A DNA stretch of 64,000 nt from Desulfuromonas sp. DDH964 (GCF_001611275.1 NZ_CP015080.1:2980001-3044000); one strand, 5' to 3'; counted from the stretch's first letter, positions 20,154 to 29,200 are shown. The notes: generated by a model not told the origin, from the letters alone. A program made the numbers and translations.

Positions 20154-21371
20154 TCAGCCCTCTCCCAATAGCAGGCGCCGGTAGGCTGAACGGAACGCTT
20201 CGAAGGCGAAGTGATCGCGTGCATAACGATGGGCCGACTCGGATAAACGGGCGAATTCCTCGCGGTCATGCTCAAGTTCGGTGATCACCTCGACAAAGTC
20301 AGCCACAATCATCTCCTCATCTCGGTCTTCTACCAGAAGACCGGTCCAACCAGGGTGCACATGTTCAGGAATCCCGCCCACGGCGGTACAAACCGGCACC
20401 ACGCCGTTGGCCATTGCCTCCATCACCACCAGCGGGAACCCTTCTCGGCTTGAGGTAATCAGCAGAACATGCGCCTGGGAATAAATGCTCGCCATTTCCT
20501 CGCTCGCCGTCACCACGCCGTGGAGCTCACAACACCCCCAGTCCCTATCCGCATCACGTCGAAAATCACCCACCAGCACAAACCGGACCGAAAGTCCCCG
20601 ATCCCGGCTACGGCGGGCGATCTGCCCGACCAGGTGGACACGCTTTTCGGGCGCATCCCGCCCGACAAACAACACCAACAGCTCCCCCGAGAGAGTCTTA
20701 GACGGGCTGGTTCTGGGAACCTGGACGGCATTGCCGATGATTTCGATCCTCTCAACCAGGGCCGGATTGATGCTGAACTGCCGATACTGGGCCGTCAGGT
20801 CATCAAGCACCCTGCGGTTGATGACCACCCGCTTATCGAGACGCGTAGCGGCCGAGAGCATGAAATCCTCCGCCCCACCGCCAAAGGCATGGGTTAAATC
20901 GATGCAGCGTACATGGGGTTTGAGATAGGGGATCAGCAGCGCGAAAAACAGGCTGTTGGAGCCAAAAACCACCGGCTGGCGGTAACGATTGATGAACCCC
21001 GCCGTCATCCCCACACTCATGGGATAAAGATACCTGAAAAACGCCCAGAGGTTCCACAACCTTGCCCCCTGCTCGAATGCCGGCCAAAGAGCCCTGTTGA
21101 GGGATTTCTTGGTAAAACACACCCAGGGTTTCCGCTCGGCAACACACCCAACGATTTCTGAGTGAACCTTCTCAGCTCCGCCAATATGAAAGAACGGAAA
21201 AAAGAAGAAGAGCCCAGATTTGTTGGAAAATGGGAATAGCCATCCCAAGAGTTGACACAGGGTGACAACCAGCCGCAGCACAGCTGTTCGATTCAGGTTG
21301 ACGACAGTCCGGTCATCTCGATTACCGAACAGGAGCTGCCGCGTCAGTTTGAAAAAACCATAATCGAACAT
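20154..21371 (-). CDS. Family 4 glycosyltransferase
   Basis: The product is a 405-residue GT-B fold enzyme. The N-terminal domain has the GGAEKVHSEI substrate loop. The C-terminal Rossmann half carries LFVGRDAPEKRVHLVGQIA, then the GT4 donor-binding signature SSREGFPLVVMEAMANGVVPV and VGGIPEHV. The N-terminal 60 residues are unusually long and hydrophobic (LRLVVTLCQLLGWLFPFSN), suggesting membrane association. It is separated by 5 nt from another GT4 gene. Confidence 0.88.
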   Translation of the reverse strand: MFDYGFFKLTRQLLFGNRDDRTVVNLNRTAVLRLVVTLCQLLGWLFPFSNKSGLFFFFPFFHIGGAEKVHSEIVGCVAERKPWVCFTKKSLNRALWPAFEQGARLWNLWAFFRYLYPMSVGMTAGFINRYRQPVVFGSNSLFFALLIPYLKPHVRCIDLTHAFGGGAEDFMLSAATRLDKRVVINRRVLDDLTAQYRQFSINPALVERIEIIGNAVQVPRTSPSKTLSGELLVLFVGRDAPEKRVHLVGQIARRSRDRGLSVRFVLVGDFRRDADRDWGCCELHGVVTASEEMASIYSQAHVLLITSSREGFPLVVMEAMANGVVPVCTAVGGIPEHVHPGWTGLLVEDRDEEMIVADFVEVITELEHDREEFARLSESAHRYARDHFAFEAFRSAYRRLLLGEG

Positions 21372-21376
21372 GATTC

Positions 21377-22534
21377 CTACCCGGAAAGCCCGCGCCGAAT
21401 CACCTGGACAGTCTTATCGACCATGGCAACCGAGGAAAATTCCTTTGCTGCCCTTGCCTCCTGGGCCATTGCAAGCATCTCGGCGCGCGTCCGGTCCACC
21501 AACAGATCAAGGATGGCCGATGCCATGGCCCGTGGTTCTCCCACCGACACCAGAAACTCCTCCCCTTCCGGACCGACCGCTTCTCGGTTTCCGGGGATGG
21601 CGGTCGCTACAACGGGAAGCCCGCTTGCCATCGCTTCGAGGATCGCGTTAGGACAGCCTTCGCTGAGCGAAGAGTGCACATAAAGATCGGACGCCATCAG
21701 TAAACCCGCCACATCCTCGACCGAACCGAGGAAACGGACTGCATCATGGAGTCCAAGATCCTTGACCAAAGTAACTGCTGCGCCGTATGTGTCCCCCTCC
21801 ATTCCCGCCAGCAGGAGTAGGGGCGGAACCTCAATCCTGCTTCGGCACTCATCCATGACTATTCGCCATGTCCGGATAAGGGTCGCATGGTCCTTGTAAG
21901 GGGTAAAGTTCGCCACCATGCAGACCAGGGGGGCCTCGGCAGTCACCCCGAGCCGTTCCCGCCACCCTCCCCGTCCAAGCCGCGGGGGCGGCAGTTCGAC
22001 CCCATTGTGAACCAGGGTCATTTTTGCTGGGTCAATCAGATACTTGTTCAGCAGAAAATCTCCCCCGCCCTGCGAGTTGGCAATGAACAAAGGGGTTTTC
22101 TCGACCGCACGCGCATTGAGAAAATCGCCGGTAAGCAGCAGCCCTTCGTCTCGCTGGTTCCAGACACACGTTTTGGCGCCAATGCGGCGCCAAGTCAGGC
22201 CGCAAACCAGATTCGGTAACCGATAGAACGGCAGCAGCACATGGGGAGACTCGGCCCTGGCCCACCGGACAAAACGACTCAACTCCCACAGGTTGTAAAG
22301 CAAAAGCCGCGACCACTTGAACTGCATACTGCGCCAGGGGATTCCCGCCGCCTCGCACATGGAGACCAGGCGCCCCGGCCCATTCGACAGCGACCAGATG
22401 CTGACTTCGGCCCCGTATCGCTCTTTCAGGGCACGGGCCAGCAGAAACCCCAGCCGTTCCGATCCGCCCAGATCGAGGCACCCAAAGACGATGGCAATTT
22501 TCAGGCCATGCAGGTCATCCCTTTGCAGCATCAT
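21377..22534 (-). CDS. Family 4 glycosyltransferase
   Basis: This 385-residue GT-B glycosyltransferase has LKIAIVFGCLDLGGSERLG at the N-terminus and VCMVANFTPYKDHATLI at the start of the second domain. The donor-site signature SSLSEGCPNAILEAMASGLP is followed by ATAIPGNREAV. The ATG overlaps the ATP-grasp gene stop (ATGA). The donor sugar is unknown. Confidence 0.9.
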   Translation of the reverse strand: MMLQRDDLHGLKIAIVFGCLDLGGSERLGFLLARALKERYGAEVSIWSLSNGPGRLVSMCEAAGIPWRSMQFKWSRLLLYNLWELSRFVRWARAESPHVLLPFYRLPNLVCGLTWRRIGAKTCVWNQRDEGLLLTGDFLNARAVEKTPLFIANSQGGGDFLLNKYLIDPAKMTLVHNGVELPPPRLGRGGWRERLGVTAEAPLVCMVANFTPYKDHATLIRTWRIVMDECRSRIEVPPLLLLAGMEGDTYGAAVTLVKDLGLHDAVRFLGSVEDVAGLLMASDLYVHSSLSEGCPNAILEAMASGLPVVATAIPGNREAVGPEGEEFLVSVGEPRAMASAILDLLVDRTRAEMLAMAQEARAAKEFSSVAMVDKTVQVIRRGLSG

Positions 22535-23583
22535 CGCGGCCTGTCAAGACGGTTGATCTCTTCGATGAAATCGATGACCTGGGCCTCCTCCGGCCACATC
22601 TGTCCTTCATGCCAGTTGAGGGCGGCATCCCAGTGGCCAGGGCATTGATAGACTGCTTCATCCACGAATGCGTAGCTGATTTCACAGATCACCGGTTGTC
22701 CTTCTTTGTAGAGGAAATCGTAGGACATCGTCTGAAAATGCCCTTTGCGGGAGGTTTCAAAGGCGATTTCCAGACAACGACTGTCGATCCTAGCGGGGTC
22801 CCAGTCAATTTTCCCGCTCCCAGAGGCACGGAAGTCTCCTGCCCGGTTCATGCGCCGAAAGGCAAACGCCCGGTTCCCGATGACTGAAACCCTGGTATCG
22901 AAACTGTTGCCCGGCAGGAACTCCTGAAAATAGCTGTAGGAAAATTCTGGCTTCCACCACGGCGCAGGCAATGGCGGGTATTTGCCTGCGACCAGATAGG
23001 CGAGAGCAGACATTGGCCGGGTTAAACAGCCTTTGAGTTCCCTCACTTTTCGCGGGATGATACGGCTGCGGAATTCGTTCATCGTTCCGGGGAAAACCCC
23101 CTGCTTGAACATTTTCCGACACAACCGGAGCGCTTCACTTGCATTGTCCAATTTCAACACATTGGACGCTCCCGCTCCCACCGTCAGCTTAAAAACCAAT
23201 GGGTAGGCGGCCTGACGGGCCCAATCCGACGCCGCCGCGAAGTCCCAGAACACCCAACTCTCCGGGACCGGGGCCTCCAGGGTTTTGAGCAGGTGGAATT
23301 GGAATATTTTCTCGTCGAAGTGCCACGCGGTGTCGGTATTCGGGAAAACCGGCTTCTTCAACTGGGTTTCCAGCAGATAAAGGATGTTCTTGGCAGACTG
23401 CTTGTGTTCCTGGATGTGGAACCACCGCCACATAATTCCGTCACATCCCCTTGCCTGTTCCAGAAAATCGGGGGCCAACAGGTCGAGGAACTTCACCTCC
23501 ACGCCACGCACCCTGAAAAACTCTGCCCACCGGTCAGAATAACTCGTTCCCCACATATTGTCGGGATGTATGCCGATGCGCAT
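22531..23583 (-). CDS. ATP-grasp-fold protein in polysaccharide cluster
   Basis: The product is a 350-residue protein resembling RimK/glutathione synthetase-type ATP-grasp enzymes, which join a carboxylate to an amine or thiol through an acyl phosphate. The N-terminal domain starts RIGIHPDNMWGTSYSDRW. The ATP-binding part has YPLVFKLTVGAGASNV (nucleotide-binding lysine and small-residue loop) and a metal-binding end VICEISYAFVDEAVYQC. Most of the family's acidic residues are identifiable, but the match is distant. It is 3 nt from the DUF362 gene, so the two probably act together, perhaps to decorate the glycan; that role is inference. Confidence 0.72.
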   Translation of the reverse strand: MRIGIHPDNMWGTSYSDRWAEFFRVRGVEVKFLDLLAPDFLEQARGCDGIMWRWFHIQEHKQSAKNILYLLETQLKKPVFPNTDTAWHFDEKIFQFHLLKTLEAPVPESWVFWDFAAASDWARQAAYPLVFKLTVGAGASNVLKLDNASEALRLCRKMFKQGVFPGTMNEFRSRIIPRKVRELKGCLTRPMSALAYLVAGKYPPLPAPWWKPEFSYSYFQEFLPGNSFDTRVSVIGNRAFAFRRMNRAGDFRASGSGKIDWDPARIDSRCLEIAFETSRKGHFQTMSYDFLYKEGQPVICEISYAFVDEAVYQCPGHWDAALNWHEGQMWPEEAQVIDFIEEINRLDRPR

Positions 23584-23586
23584 GCG

Positions 23587-24963
23587 CTACCCTCGCCACT
23601 CGATGTGACCCTGCCATCCGGAGGCGGGGACAAATTCTCGACCGAATTTATCTCTGAGTTCGTCTATGGCCAGACTTCGCCCATTGCAGATGATTTGGCA
23701 GTCCCCAGGCGCCAGAGTGGTGAGCCGATACGGGAATCCCTGAAAGGCCTCTCGGATCATTGGAATCTTGAGAGGATCAAAGCCCATTAGGGACGCGTGA
23801 ACCCAATCGGCAAAAGCCGAGTTGCTGGAAAATGTGACTGCGCCAAGGGGTACGGGCATGGGGGCGAGCGGACCATTCCCCTCTCCCGCGATCACCGCAT
23901 CGGTTAGGGAGAAAATGGTCCGTTGCTGCATGTCTGATATTGCGCCGTCTATTGTACCGTAGAGAAGTATCCGGTTCAGGTCCAGCGCCATCCGCCAGAC
24001 GGTATCGTTACCGTGCCAGCCGCCTTCAATTTCAGGATTACCAAGTAAATTTTGGGCTTTAAGCAGGTATCTGGCACTTTTCAGCCATTTCTGACAGCCG
24101 GCCGTACCGATACGTCGATTGGCCTCGTCCAGGCAATACTCTGCCATCTTCTTTACCTGGGACGTCCCGGGGTAACAATCACCGCCCTCCTTGCTCCCCC
24201 CCAATCGGTGATGCGGCAGATACTCCTTGTTCCCATTCAGACCGACAAGATTTTTCAGGGCGGCGGTGATACCCCCTTTTTTATGGGTTTTGAGCTTGGG
24301 AAGGTTGATGATGACATCCGCCTCGAAAGGCTCTTTGGCGAGCAGGTATTGGTGACACCCGGGGCCATGTTTTTCGGCAAGTCGGTCGGGATCATAGCAG
24401 GTAATTCTGAATCGGCTCTCCGGATCTGACACTGGCTCTAGAAGACTCGCTTTTCCCAGATCGAAAAGGACATAGCGTTCCAGGCTGCGAACGTCCTGAT
24501 CCTGACCGAGACTCAGGTCTCCGTCGCGAAGAATGGTCCGTCGCAAATCGAGAATGTCCACCGGGCAATCAGACTTGGCCACGATCATTTCACGCCACTC
24601 AGGGGGCACCAGAGTCTCGAAGTGACACTCCTGAATCGGCGCGTCACCTATGACCACTCGACCAGGCTTGGCCTTGAGCACCTCCCCCAACACGGCAAGG
24701 ATGAAATTTGGATGGGTCACCAAGCAGTCCATGCCATGACCGCCATAGTTTTCATGCAATACCCAGTTGGGCTTGAGAAGGACAGTCGCCCCCTCATCAA
24801 TGATCTCAGAAAAAGGAGCCTGGCGGTTGTTGTGGCCAACCCCCGCAGCGTATAGGGCGTCCCGAATCAGGCCCGACAATTCCTGAACATCCGGGTAGGC
24901 GGGAGACCCACTCATCCGAACAGAGACCCCAACTTTGTTTTCCGTATGATGTTCAGTCACCAT
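23587..24963 (-). CDS. DUF362 domain protein, start region next to IS insertion
   Basis: The 458-residue product has the DUF362 fold landmarks VLLKPNWVLHENYGGHG, VVIGDAPIQECHFETL, DVIINLPKLKTHKKGGITAALKNLVG and AVIAGEGNGPLAP. No ferredoxin-type CxxCxxC cluster motif is present, unlike many DUF362 proteins. The ATG at 24963 lies inside a 14-bp direct repeat flanking an IS element. Only 11 bp of original leader (including CAGGG) remain between the IS and the ATG, so native promoter linkage is lost. Expression would have to come from the IS or read-through. Function is unknown; the context is glycan biosynthesis. Confidence 0.78.
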   Translation of the reverse strand: MVTEHHTENKVGVSVRMSGSPAYPDVQELSGLIRDALYAAGVGHNNRQAPFSEIIDEGATVLLKPNWVLHENYGGHGMDCLVTHPNFILAVLGEVLKAKPGRVVIGDAPIQECHFETLVPPEWREMIVAKSDCPVDILDLRRTILRDGDLSLGQDQDVRSLERYVLFDLGKASLLEPVSDPESRFRITCYDPDRLAEKHGPGCHQYLLAKEPFEADVIINLPKLKTHKKGGITAALKNLVGLNGNKEYLPHHRLGGSKEGGDCYPGTSQVKKMAEYCLDEANRRIGTAGCQKWLKSARYLLKAQNLLGNPEIEGGWHGNDTVWRMALDLNRILLYGTIDGAISDMQQRTIFSLTDAVIAGEGNGPLAPMPVPLGAVTFSSNSAFADWVHASLMGFDPLKIPMIREAFQGFPYRLTTLAPGDCQIICNGRSLAIDELRDKFGREFVPASGWQGHIEWRG

Positions 24964-24974
24964 CGTACCCTGAC
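24961..24974. repeat. 14-bp direct repeat, left copy (IS flank)
   Basis: The sequence CATCGTACCCTGAC occurs here and again at 26284-26297, exactly abutting both ends of the IS element. On the minus strand it contains the CAGGG and ATG of the DUF362 gene. Confidence 0.85.
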
Positions 24975-25000
24975 TGTAGCGGAACCGGTTCCTTGGACAC
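24975..25000 (+). repeat. IS terminal inverted repeat, left
   Basis: TGTAGCGGAACCGG starts the element and pairs with the reverse complement of 26257-26283 (TATAGCGGCACCAG), with a few mismatches and one gap, ending in the shared CTTGGACAC. Confidence 0.75.
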
Positions 25001-25009
25001 AAGTTTAGA

Positions 25010-25879
25010 TTATGCCGCCTGACGGATTTCGTCGGGCGACCGGAAGCCATTTTTCTCGACTCGCCATTCGCTGTTGTAGAGTTCGACGAAGGTTTTCACG
25101 GCCTCGCGAACATCATCGATGGTACGGAATATTCGGCCATAGATGGCTTGCTCTTTCAAGGTGCGGTTGAATCGTTCAGCAACTCCGTTGGTCTGTGGTT
25201 CGGCAACGAAGGCAAAGCTGGGGGTGATTCCCCAGAACTTGATCTGGTTCAGAAAATGGTCTGAGAGGTACTGGGTGCCGTGATCCATACGCAGAGACAA
25301 CCCTCGGGCAATATCTTTCTCTACGCCCCCATAGATGTTGTCTAACGCCATGGAAAGTGGTTGAAGAGCAGCATAACGGTCGCCGGTCTTGCAAACATGC
25401 CAGCCGACACATTCGGCGTTCCAGTGCTCGACGGCGCTAAAGATCCAGACCCAGCCTTCGTCGAGAGTGAATACGCGGGTGCCATCGGTGCCCCACATTA
25501 GATTCGGAGCCATGGTGATGATTTTACCATCATGCGCCTTGGCTGCTTTGGGCCAACCCCGGTGAGGTGACAACAGATGATTCTCGCGCATCAACCGCAG
25601 AACCCGCTTGCGTGCGATGCGCACGCCGTCACAAATCCGCAGCCTGGCCCAGACCTTGCGGTGTCCTTCGCCGGTGAACGGGGACGTGGCCAGATCGTGA
25701 CGGATCATGGCGAGAAGATCCTCATCACTGATTGACGGACGTGGGCCACGACGCTTGGGAGTTGATTGCGGAATCTGGCGCGAGGCATGGTAGAACGAGG
25801 AGCGAGCCTGCTCCCAAACATTGCAAACCCGCTGGACGCCGTAGGCCTTTTCAGCGCCTGGGGAGATCGTTTGGCTCAT
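25010..25879 (-). CDS. IS3-family transposase OrfB (DDE integrase core)
   Basis: This 289-residue catalytic subunit has an N-terminal HTH_21-like segment (ARLRICDGVRIARKRVLRLM). The integrase core has the three acidic residues in MWGTDGTRVF, RMDHGTQYLSD and NGVAERFNRTLKEQ. The DDE triad and following K/R residues are intact. The ATG overlaps the OrfA stop (ATGA) and has its own GGAGG 9 nt upstream, so it can be made by translational coupling. It is in the -1 frame relative to OrfA. Confidence 0.92.
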   Translation of the reverse strand: MSQTISPGAEKAYGVQRVCNVWEQARSSFYHASRQIPQSTPKRRGPRPSISDEDLLAMIRHDLATSPFTGEGHRKVWARLRICDGVRIARKRVLRLMRENHLLSPHRGWPKAAKAHDGKIITMAPNLMWGTDGTRVFTLDEGWVWIFSAVEHWNAECVGWHVCKTGDRYAALQPLSMALDNIYGGVEKDIARGLSLRMDHGTQYLSDHFLNQIKFWGITPSFAFVAEPQTNGVAERFNRTLKEQAIYGRIFRTIDDVREAVKTFVELYNSEWRVEKNGFRSPDEIRQAA

Positions 25880-26217
25880 TTCGACGACCTCCGTTTGGCT
25901 AAAGGGCCGGGTTTTTTAACCCGTTCCCAAAGTAGTTCGTTTTCCATGGTCAATTCGCCGATCCGGCGCATGGCCTGGTTGAGTTCCGCTTGAGTCGGAT
26001 CGTTCTGACGTTGTTTCAACGACTCATCGATTCCGGTCAGCGCTTTCTCTCGCCACTGCTCCAGGCGGTAGATTTCGATGCTCAACTCGCGGGACAGAGC
26101 ATCAACCGATTCGCCCCGCAGCAAGCGCAGAACCACTTCACGCTTGCGGGCAGCGCTCCAACGTTGCCCTTCGGCCAAAGGCCCAGTGACTGTTTCGTTC
26201 TTGTTGTTTGTTGTCAT
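25876..26217 (-). CDS. IS3-family transposase OrfA (HTH subunit)
   Basis: The 113-residue product has a helix-turn-helix (RKREVVLRLLRGESVDALSR) and a leucine-zipper-like C-terminal half (MRRIGELTMENELLWERVK). This is the usual layout of OrfA proteins of IS2-like IS3-family elements, which bind the terminal repeats. It begins 66 bp inside the right end of the element. An AAAAAA run near its end resembles, but does not match well, a -1 slippery site. Confidence 0.88.
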   Translation of the reverse strand: MTTNNKNETVTGPLAEGQRWSAARKREVVLRLLRGESVDALSRELSIEIYRLEQWREKALTGIDESLKQRQNDPTQAELNQAMRRIGELTMENELLWERVKKPGPLAKRRSSK

Positions 26218-26256
26218 TATTAATCTCCTTGGACATCGGGATTCTATCCCAAATCA

Positions 26257-26283
26257 GTGTCCAAGAAAACTGGTGCCGCTATA
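26257..26283 (-). repeat. IS terminal inverted repeat, right
   Basis: This is the reverse complement partner of 24975-25000; on the minus strand it reads TATAGCGGCACCAGTTTTCT and then TGGACAC. Confidence 0.75.
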
Positions 26284-26297
26284 CATCGTACCCTGAC
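26284..26297. repeat. 14-bp direct repeat, right copy (IS flank)
   Basis: This is an exact second copy of CATCGTACCCTGAC (see 24961-24974). Joining the two flanks at one copy restores a normal-looking leader with a GGGG/CAGGG ribosome-binding region and the ATG of the DUF362 gene. Confidence 0.85.
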
Positions 26298-26388
26298 CCC
26301 AACAGTTGTGCGGCCAGCAGTTGCCGACCAGTTCAAGAAAACTATCCCGCCACGGATTTGCATCTTCATGCCTAACGATGCCGGCCTG

Positions 26389-27198
26389 CTAATCGCTGGT
26401 TCCCCGAGCACGGGGAGAAGGCTTGCTACCATAGACATACAAAAAGGGTGAAAGTAATGAGCAGCCTTTTTGATAAGCAGTTTTTGCCAAAAGTTTCTCT
26501 GTCATTTTCGACAGCGTCCTTACGACCGGGAGAATCAGCGCATCTAACCTGGGAAAGCGTTGGTCCAGCCCCCAAGCAACTATGCCGAACGAGAACAGTC
26601 CAGCATACCCGTGATCGGAAACGTCAAGCCCACAGTCCCGGTAGGCCTTGACAAGTTCTGACCTTCTGATGGTTCGGTGCTTGGACAACAGGGCTGGCTG
26701 ATAGAGACCGGCCAAACATCCATGCACTGAATACAGATTTGGTACTTCAGTCAGAACGGTCCCACACGGCCCGGCAAATTGCGCGAGCCGTCCTAGGATA
26801 TCCGTCAATGACGTGAAATGTTCAACCAGACCGAGAGAATAAACCAAGTCGAAAGTTCCGATATCGGCAGCAGCAAGTTCAAAGATATCGCCACAGATGA
26901 TTTCACCTGTCACACCTTCCCTGACAAGGTTATCTTTGGCAAGTCGACATCCCTCCTCCGAATAATCGATACCGAAGACCTTTGCCCCGGTTTTTTGGCC
27001 CAGATAGGGCAGCCACACGGAATTGCCACACCCCACCTCAAGAATATTTCGCGGCCGGACTGCCTGGACCGCCTGCATCAGAAAAAACTCGATAGATTTT
27101 TCCGTATAGGTCGTAGGTTGCCAACCTCCCCTCTCACCGCAAACCGCATGCGCGTAAACCTGATCCCAATGCGACTTTCCCGTCAGATCACTTCTCAC
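26389..27198 (-). CDS. Class I SAM-dependent methyltransferase
   Basis: This 269-residue methyltransferase has the SAM-binding motif NILEVGCGNSVWLPYLG, an acidic FGIDYSEEGC (ribose-binding) segment and FDLVYSLGLVEHF. The domain type is methyltransferase 11/23, common in polysaccharide clusters where sugars or lipids are O-methylated. The start is GTG at 27198, preceded by GGGTGA. It lies 17 nt after the flippase gene and was probably followed directly by the DUF362 gene before the IS inserted. Confidence 0.85.
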   Translation of the reverse strand: MRSDLTGKSHWDQVYAHAVCGERGGWQPTTYTEKSIEFFLMQAVQAVRPRNILEVGCGNSVWLPYLGQKTGAKVFGIDYSEEGCRLAKDNLVREGVTGEIICGDIFELAAADIGTFDLVYSLGLVEHFTSLTDILGRLAQFAGPCGTVLTEVPNLYSVHGCLAGLYQPALLSKHRTIRRSELVKAYRDCGLDVSDHGYAGLFSFGIVAWGLDQRFPRLDALILPVVRTLSKMTEKLLAKTAYQKGCSLLSPFLYVYGSKPSPRARGTSD

Positions 27199-27215
27199 AA
27201 TAGGTCACCCGTGAA

Positions 27216-28550
27216 TTACCAGAATTTCGGACAAAGCAATGCGCGGGTCAGCATCTGAGTGGATTTTCGCAATGGCGCATACAACAATCCACCGCCGTGA
27301 GCTGCGACCCAGTAGGCAACGCAGGAGGCAATCACCGCCCCCATGCCTCCATAGCGGGGGATCAACACCAGGTTCAGGAGAACATTGACCAACGCACCAG
27401 CCAGCACCATGCCGAATAAAACCCGAGACCAGTTCATGGCCAGAAGATAAGCATTCCGGGCCACGGCAAGATTGGCGAACAGTCCGGCCCAGATTAGCAG
27501 CGCCAGCATGGGGCCCGCCGCCGCATAGTCCTGACCGAACAGCCGGCTGACGACCACCCCCGAAACAAAGGTCACTGGTACGGCAACGGCATATCCCATA
27601 AACGCCAGTAGGTTATAAAGCCTCTGCAGCCGGTTGTAGAATTCGACTGCGTCGACTTCCCGTGCACGAACGATATTGGGAAACACAGACGATACGACGG
27701 CAGTCGGAATGAAATACCAGACCTCTGCCAAGCGAACTGCCGCAGAATAAACCCCGACCTCATGGTCGTCGATCATCTGCCCGAGCATGACCTGGTCGAT
27801 CCGCATATATACCATGAACACCACCCCGGAAAGGAGGAGCGGCCAGCAATCCGAAAGCAACCTGCGAGCGTGCGCAAGGTTCACTCTCCAGGCCGATATC
27901 CGTTGTCCTTGGTAGCGATAGGCAACCAGCAGACCCGTAGCCGCCAGCAACAACTCGACGACACCGACAATGACGAAATCAATCAGGGGAGCCCGCACCA
28001 TGACCAGCGCGATCTTGGCAACGGAACTTACGATAAAAGCAGAGCACTTGGCATACACAACATAGACGGAGCGAACTTTTGATTGGAACCACAAATCGAT
28101 CGTGTCGAGCGCCTGAAATAGCAGCCCCGCCCCCATGATGGCCGCAAATACCTGTGCCAAACGGTCGTCGGGCCTGAATAACAATATCGCTCCAAGCATT
28201 GCCAGGTAGGCTATTGCCCCGGCGCTTAAACGCAGAAAAAATGTCACGCCCAGGATCTCTGCTGCATGCTCCGGGGCTTTTACGAGGTCCCTAACAACGA
28301 TACCGTCAAGTCCCAACAGTGAAAGCGATGAAAATATTGCAACGAATGACCCTACGAAACTCAACAGCCCGAATTGAGTCGGGCCGAGATATCTGGCAAC
28401 CCAGATGCCAACCACAAGCCCGAGGCCCATCCTGACCAGTTTGTCGGCAAACAACCATCCAGTATTGTCAATTGCTTTTCGCAACTCGTCACGCCCGAAG
28501 AGCCTTTCTCGAAAATGGCGCGGCAGGAATTGTAACCAGAAACTGCTCAT
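27216..28550 (-). CDS. Wzx-type polysaccharide flippase
   Basis: The product is a 444-residue membrane protein with about 12-14 predicted helices of the MATE/polysaccharide-transport superfamily. Typical segments are WLFADKLVRMGLGLVVGIWV and RYLGPTQFGLLSFVGSFVAI at the N-terminus, and MLGQMIDDHEVGVYSAAVRL centrally. It would move lipid-linked repeat units across the inner membrane. Its ATG overlaps the regulator stop (ATGA). It shows that the cluster uses a Wzx/Wzy-style route, although no clear Wzy polymerase was recognised. Confidence 0.88.
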   Translation of the reverse strand: MSSFWLQFLPRHFRERLFGRDELRKAIDNTGWLFADKLVRMGLGLVVGIWVARYLGPTQFGLLSFVGSFVAIFSSLSLLGLDGIVVRDLVKAPEHAAEILGVTFFLRLSAGAIAYLAMLGAILLFRPDDRLAQVFAAIMGAGLLFQALDTIDLWFQSKVRSVYVVYAKCSAFIVSSVAKIALVMVRAPLIDFVIVGVVELLLAATGLLVAYRYQGQRISAWRVNLAHARRLLSDCWPLLLSGVVFMVYMRIDQVMLGQMIDDHEVGVYSAAVRLAEVWYFIPTAVVSSVFPNIVRAREVDAVEFYNRLQRLYNLLAFMGYAVAVPVTFVSGVVVSRLFGQDYAAAGPMLALLIWAGLFANLAVARNAYLLAMNWSRVLFGMVLAGALVNVLLNLVLIPRYGGMGAVIASCVAYWVAAHGGGLLYAPLRKSTQMLTRALLCPKFW

Positions 28551-29200
28551 TTGGCGAGCCCGCCTGAACCCTGGCCACCCTGCCTAAAACAATTCGCCTG
28601 GCCCTCGGCACCCAAGATATTTGCAGGACGAACCCCTAATGCAAGCAAGCTGTCGCGCAATAAAGGGCCTTTTTTGAGGGATGTCACCACAATTGGGAGT
28701 CCCCTATAGGTAAACACCGCCGCAAGGGGCTGGATAACGCGACCAAGAAACAATTCTCCAACCCGCTTGTCATCCATGGCCGACACCAGACTCAAGTTAG
28801 TCTCCTGTAACGACATGAATGCGATTTCCGCCACTTCGTCGATGCCGCAGAAAACTATTTCCCTAGCACCCTTCTGCTGCATCCGCCGAAAGAGTCCCAG
28901 GTAATCTTGCCGGGTGGTGGTATACAAACCGGTGAAGTAGCTCAGGTGCTGATAGGCTAGACGGCTTTTCTCGGTCAGCCCCTTGGGGGTAAGGAGGTAA
29001 GCATAGCGATTGCGTGGATAGGACTTAACACGAACAAAACCCTTGGCCACCAGGTTCTTGAGGTAAGAATTCACCAACCCCAGCGCGATCCCAAGCCGTC
29101 GTGACAGATCGCGTTGCGAAAGGTTCTCCGCCTTCTCGATTTCGGCAAGGAGCAAAAATGCCCGGTAATTCTCTTGTCCGTTTTCGCGCTCAGTGTTCAT
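28547..29200 (-). CDS. Winged-helix (MarR/EPS-type) regulator with Rossmann-like sensor domain
   Basis: The 217-residue product has a winged helix-turn-helix at residues about 10-85 (LSQRDLSRRLGIALGLVNSYL, then wing RVKSYPRNRYAYLLTPKG). It resembles the EPS-associated MarR-family regulators. Residues about 112-205 form a Rossmann-like domain starting GAREIVFCGIDEVAEIAFMSL, which may sense a ligand such as a nucleotide sugar (inference). Two matching palindromes flank its promoter, one across the start codon, which strongly suggests autoregulation. It is coupled to the flippase by a 4-nt overlap. Confidence 0.82.
   Translation of the reverse strand: MNTERENGQENYRAFLLLAEIEKAENLSQRDLSRRLGIALGLVNSYLKNLVAKGFVRVKSYPRNRYAYLLTPKGLTEKSRLAYQHLSYFTGLYTTTRQDYLGLFRRMQQKGAREIVFCGIDEVAEIAFMSLQETNLSLVSAMDDKRVGELFLGRVIQPLAAVFTYRGLPIVVTSLKKGPLLRDSLLALGVRPANILGAEGQANCFRQGGQGSGGLAK

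Larger units (their letters stand above)
24975..26283 (-). mobile_element. IS3-family insertion sequence (IS2-like), 1309 bp
   Basis: The element has two overlapping transposase frames on the minus strand and imperfect terminal inverted repeats (24975-25000 and 26257-26283). The termini share TAGCGG, ACC, GTT and CTTGGACAC with a one-base gap. It is flanked by an exact 14-bp direct repeat. Both frames are intact, so it may still be active. Family assignment rests on the OrfA helix-turn-helix and the OrfB DDE integrase core. The long target duplication is unusual for IS3 elements. Confidence 0.88.

Noticed and set aside
25890..25925. A programmed -1 frameshift site making an OrfAB transposase fusion
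   Set aside because: The AAAAAA run is preceded by T and is not in a good X-XXY-YYZ register, while OrfB has its own ATG with GGAGG, so coupled translation explains it.
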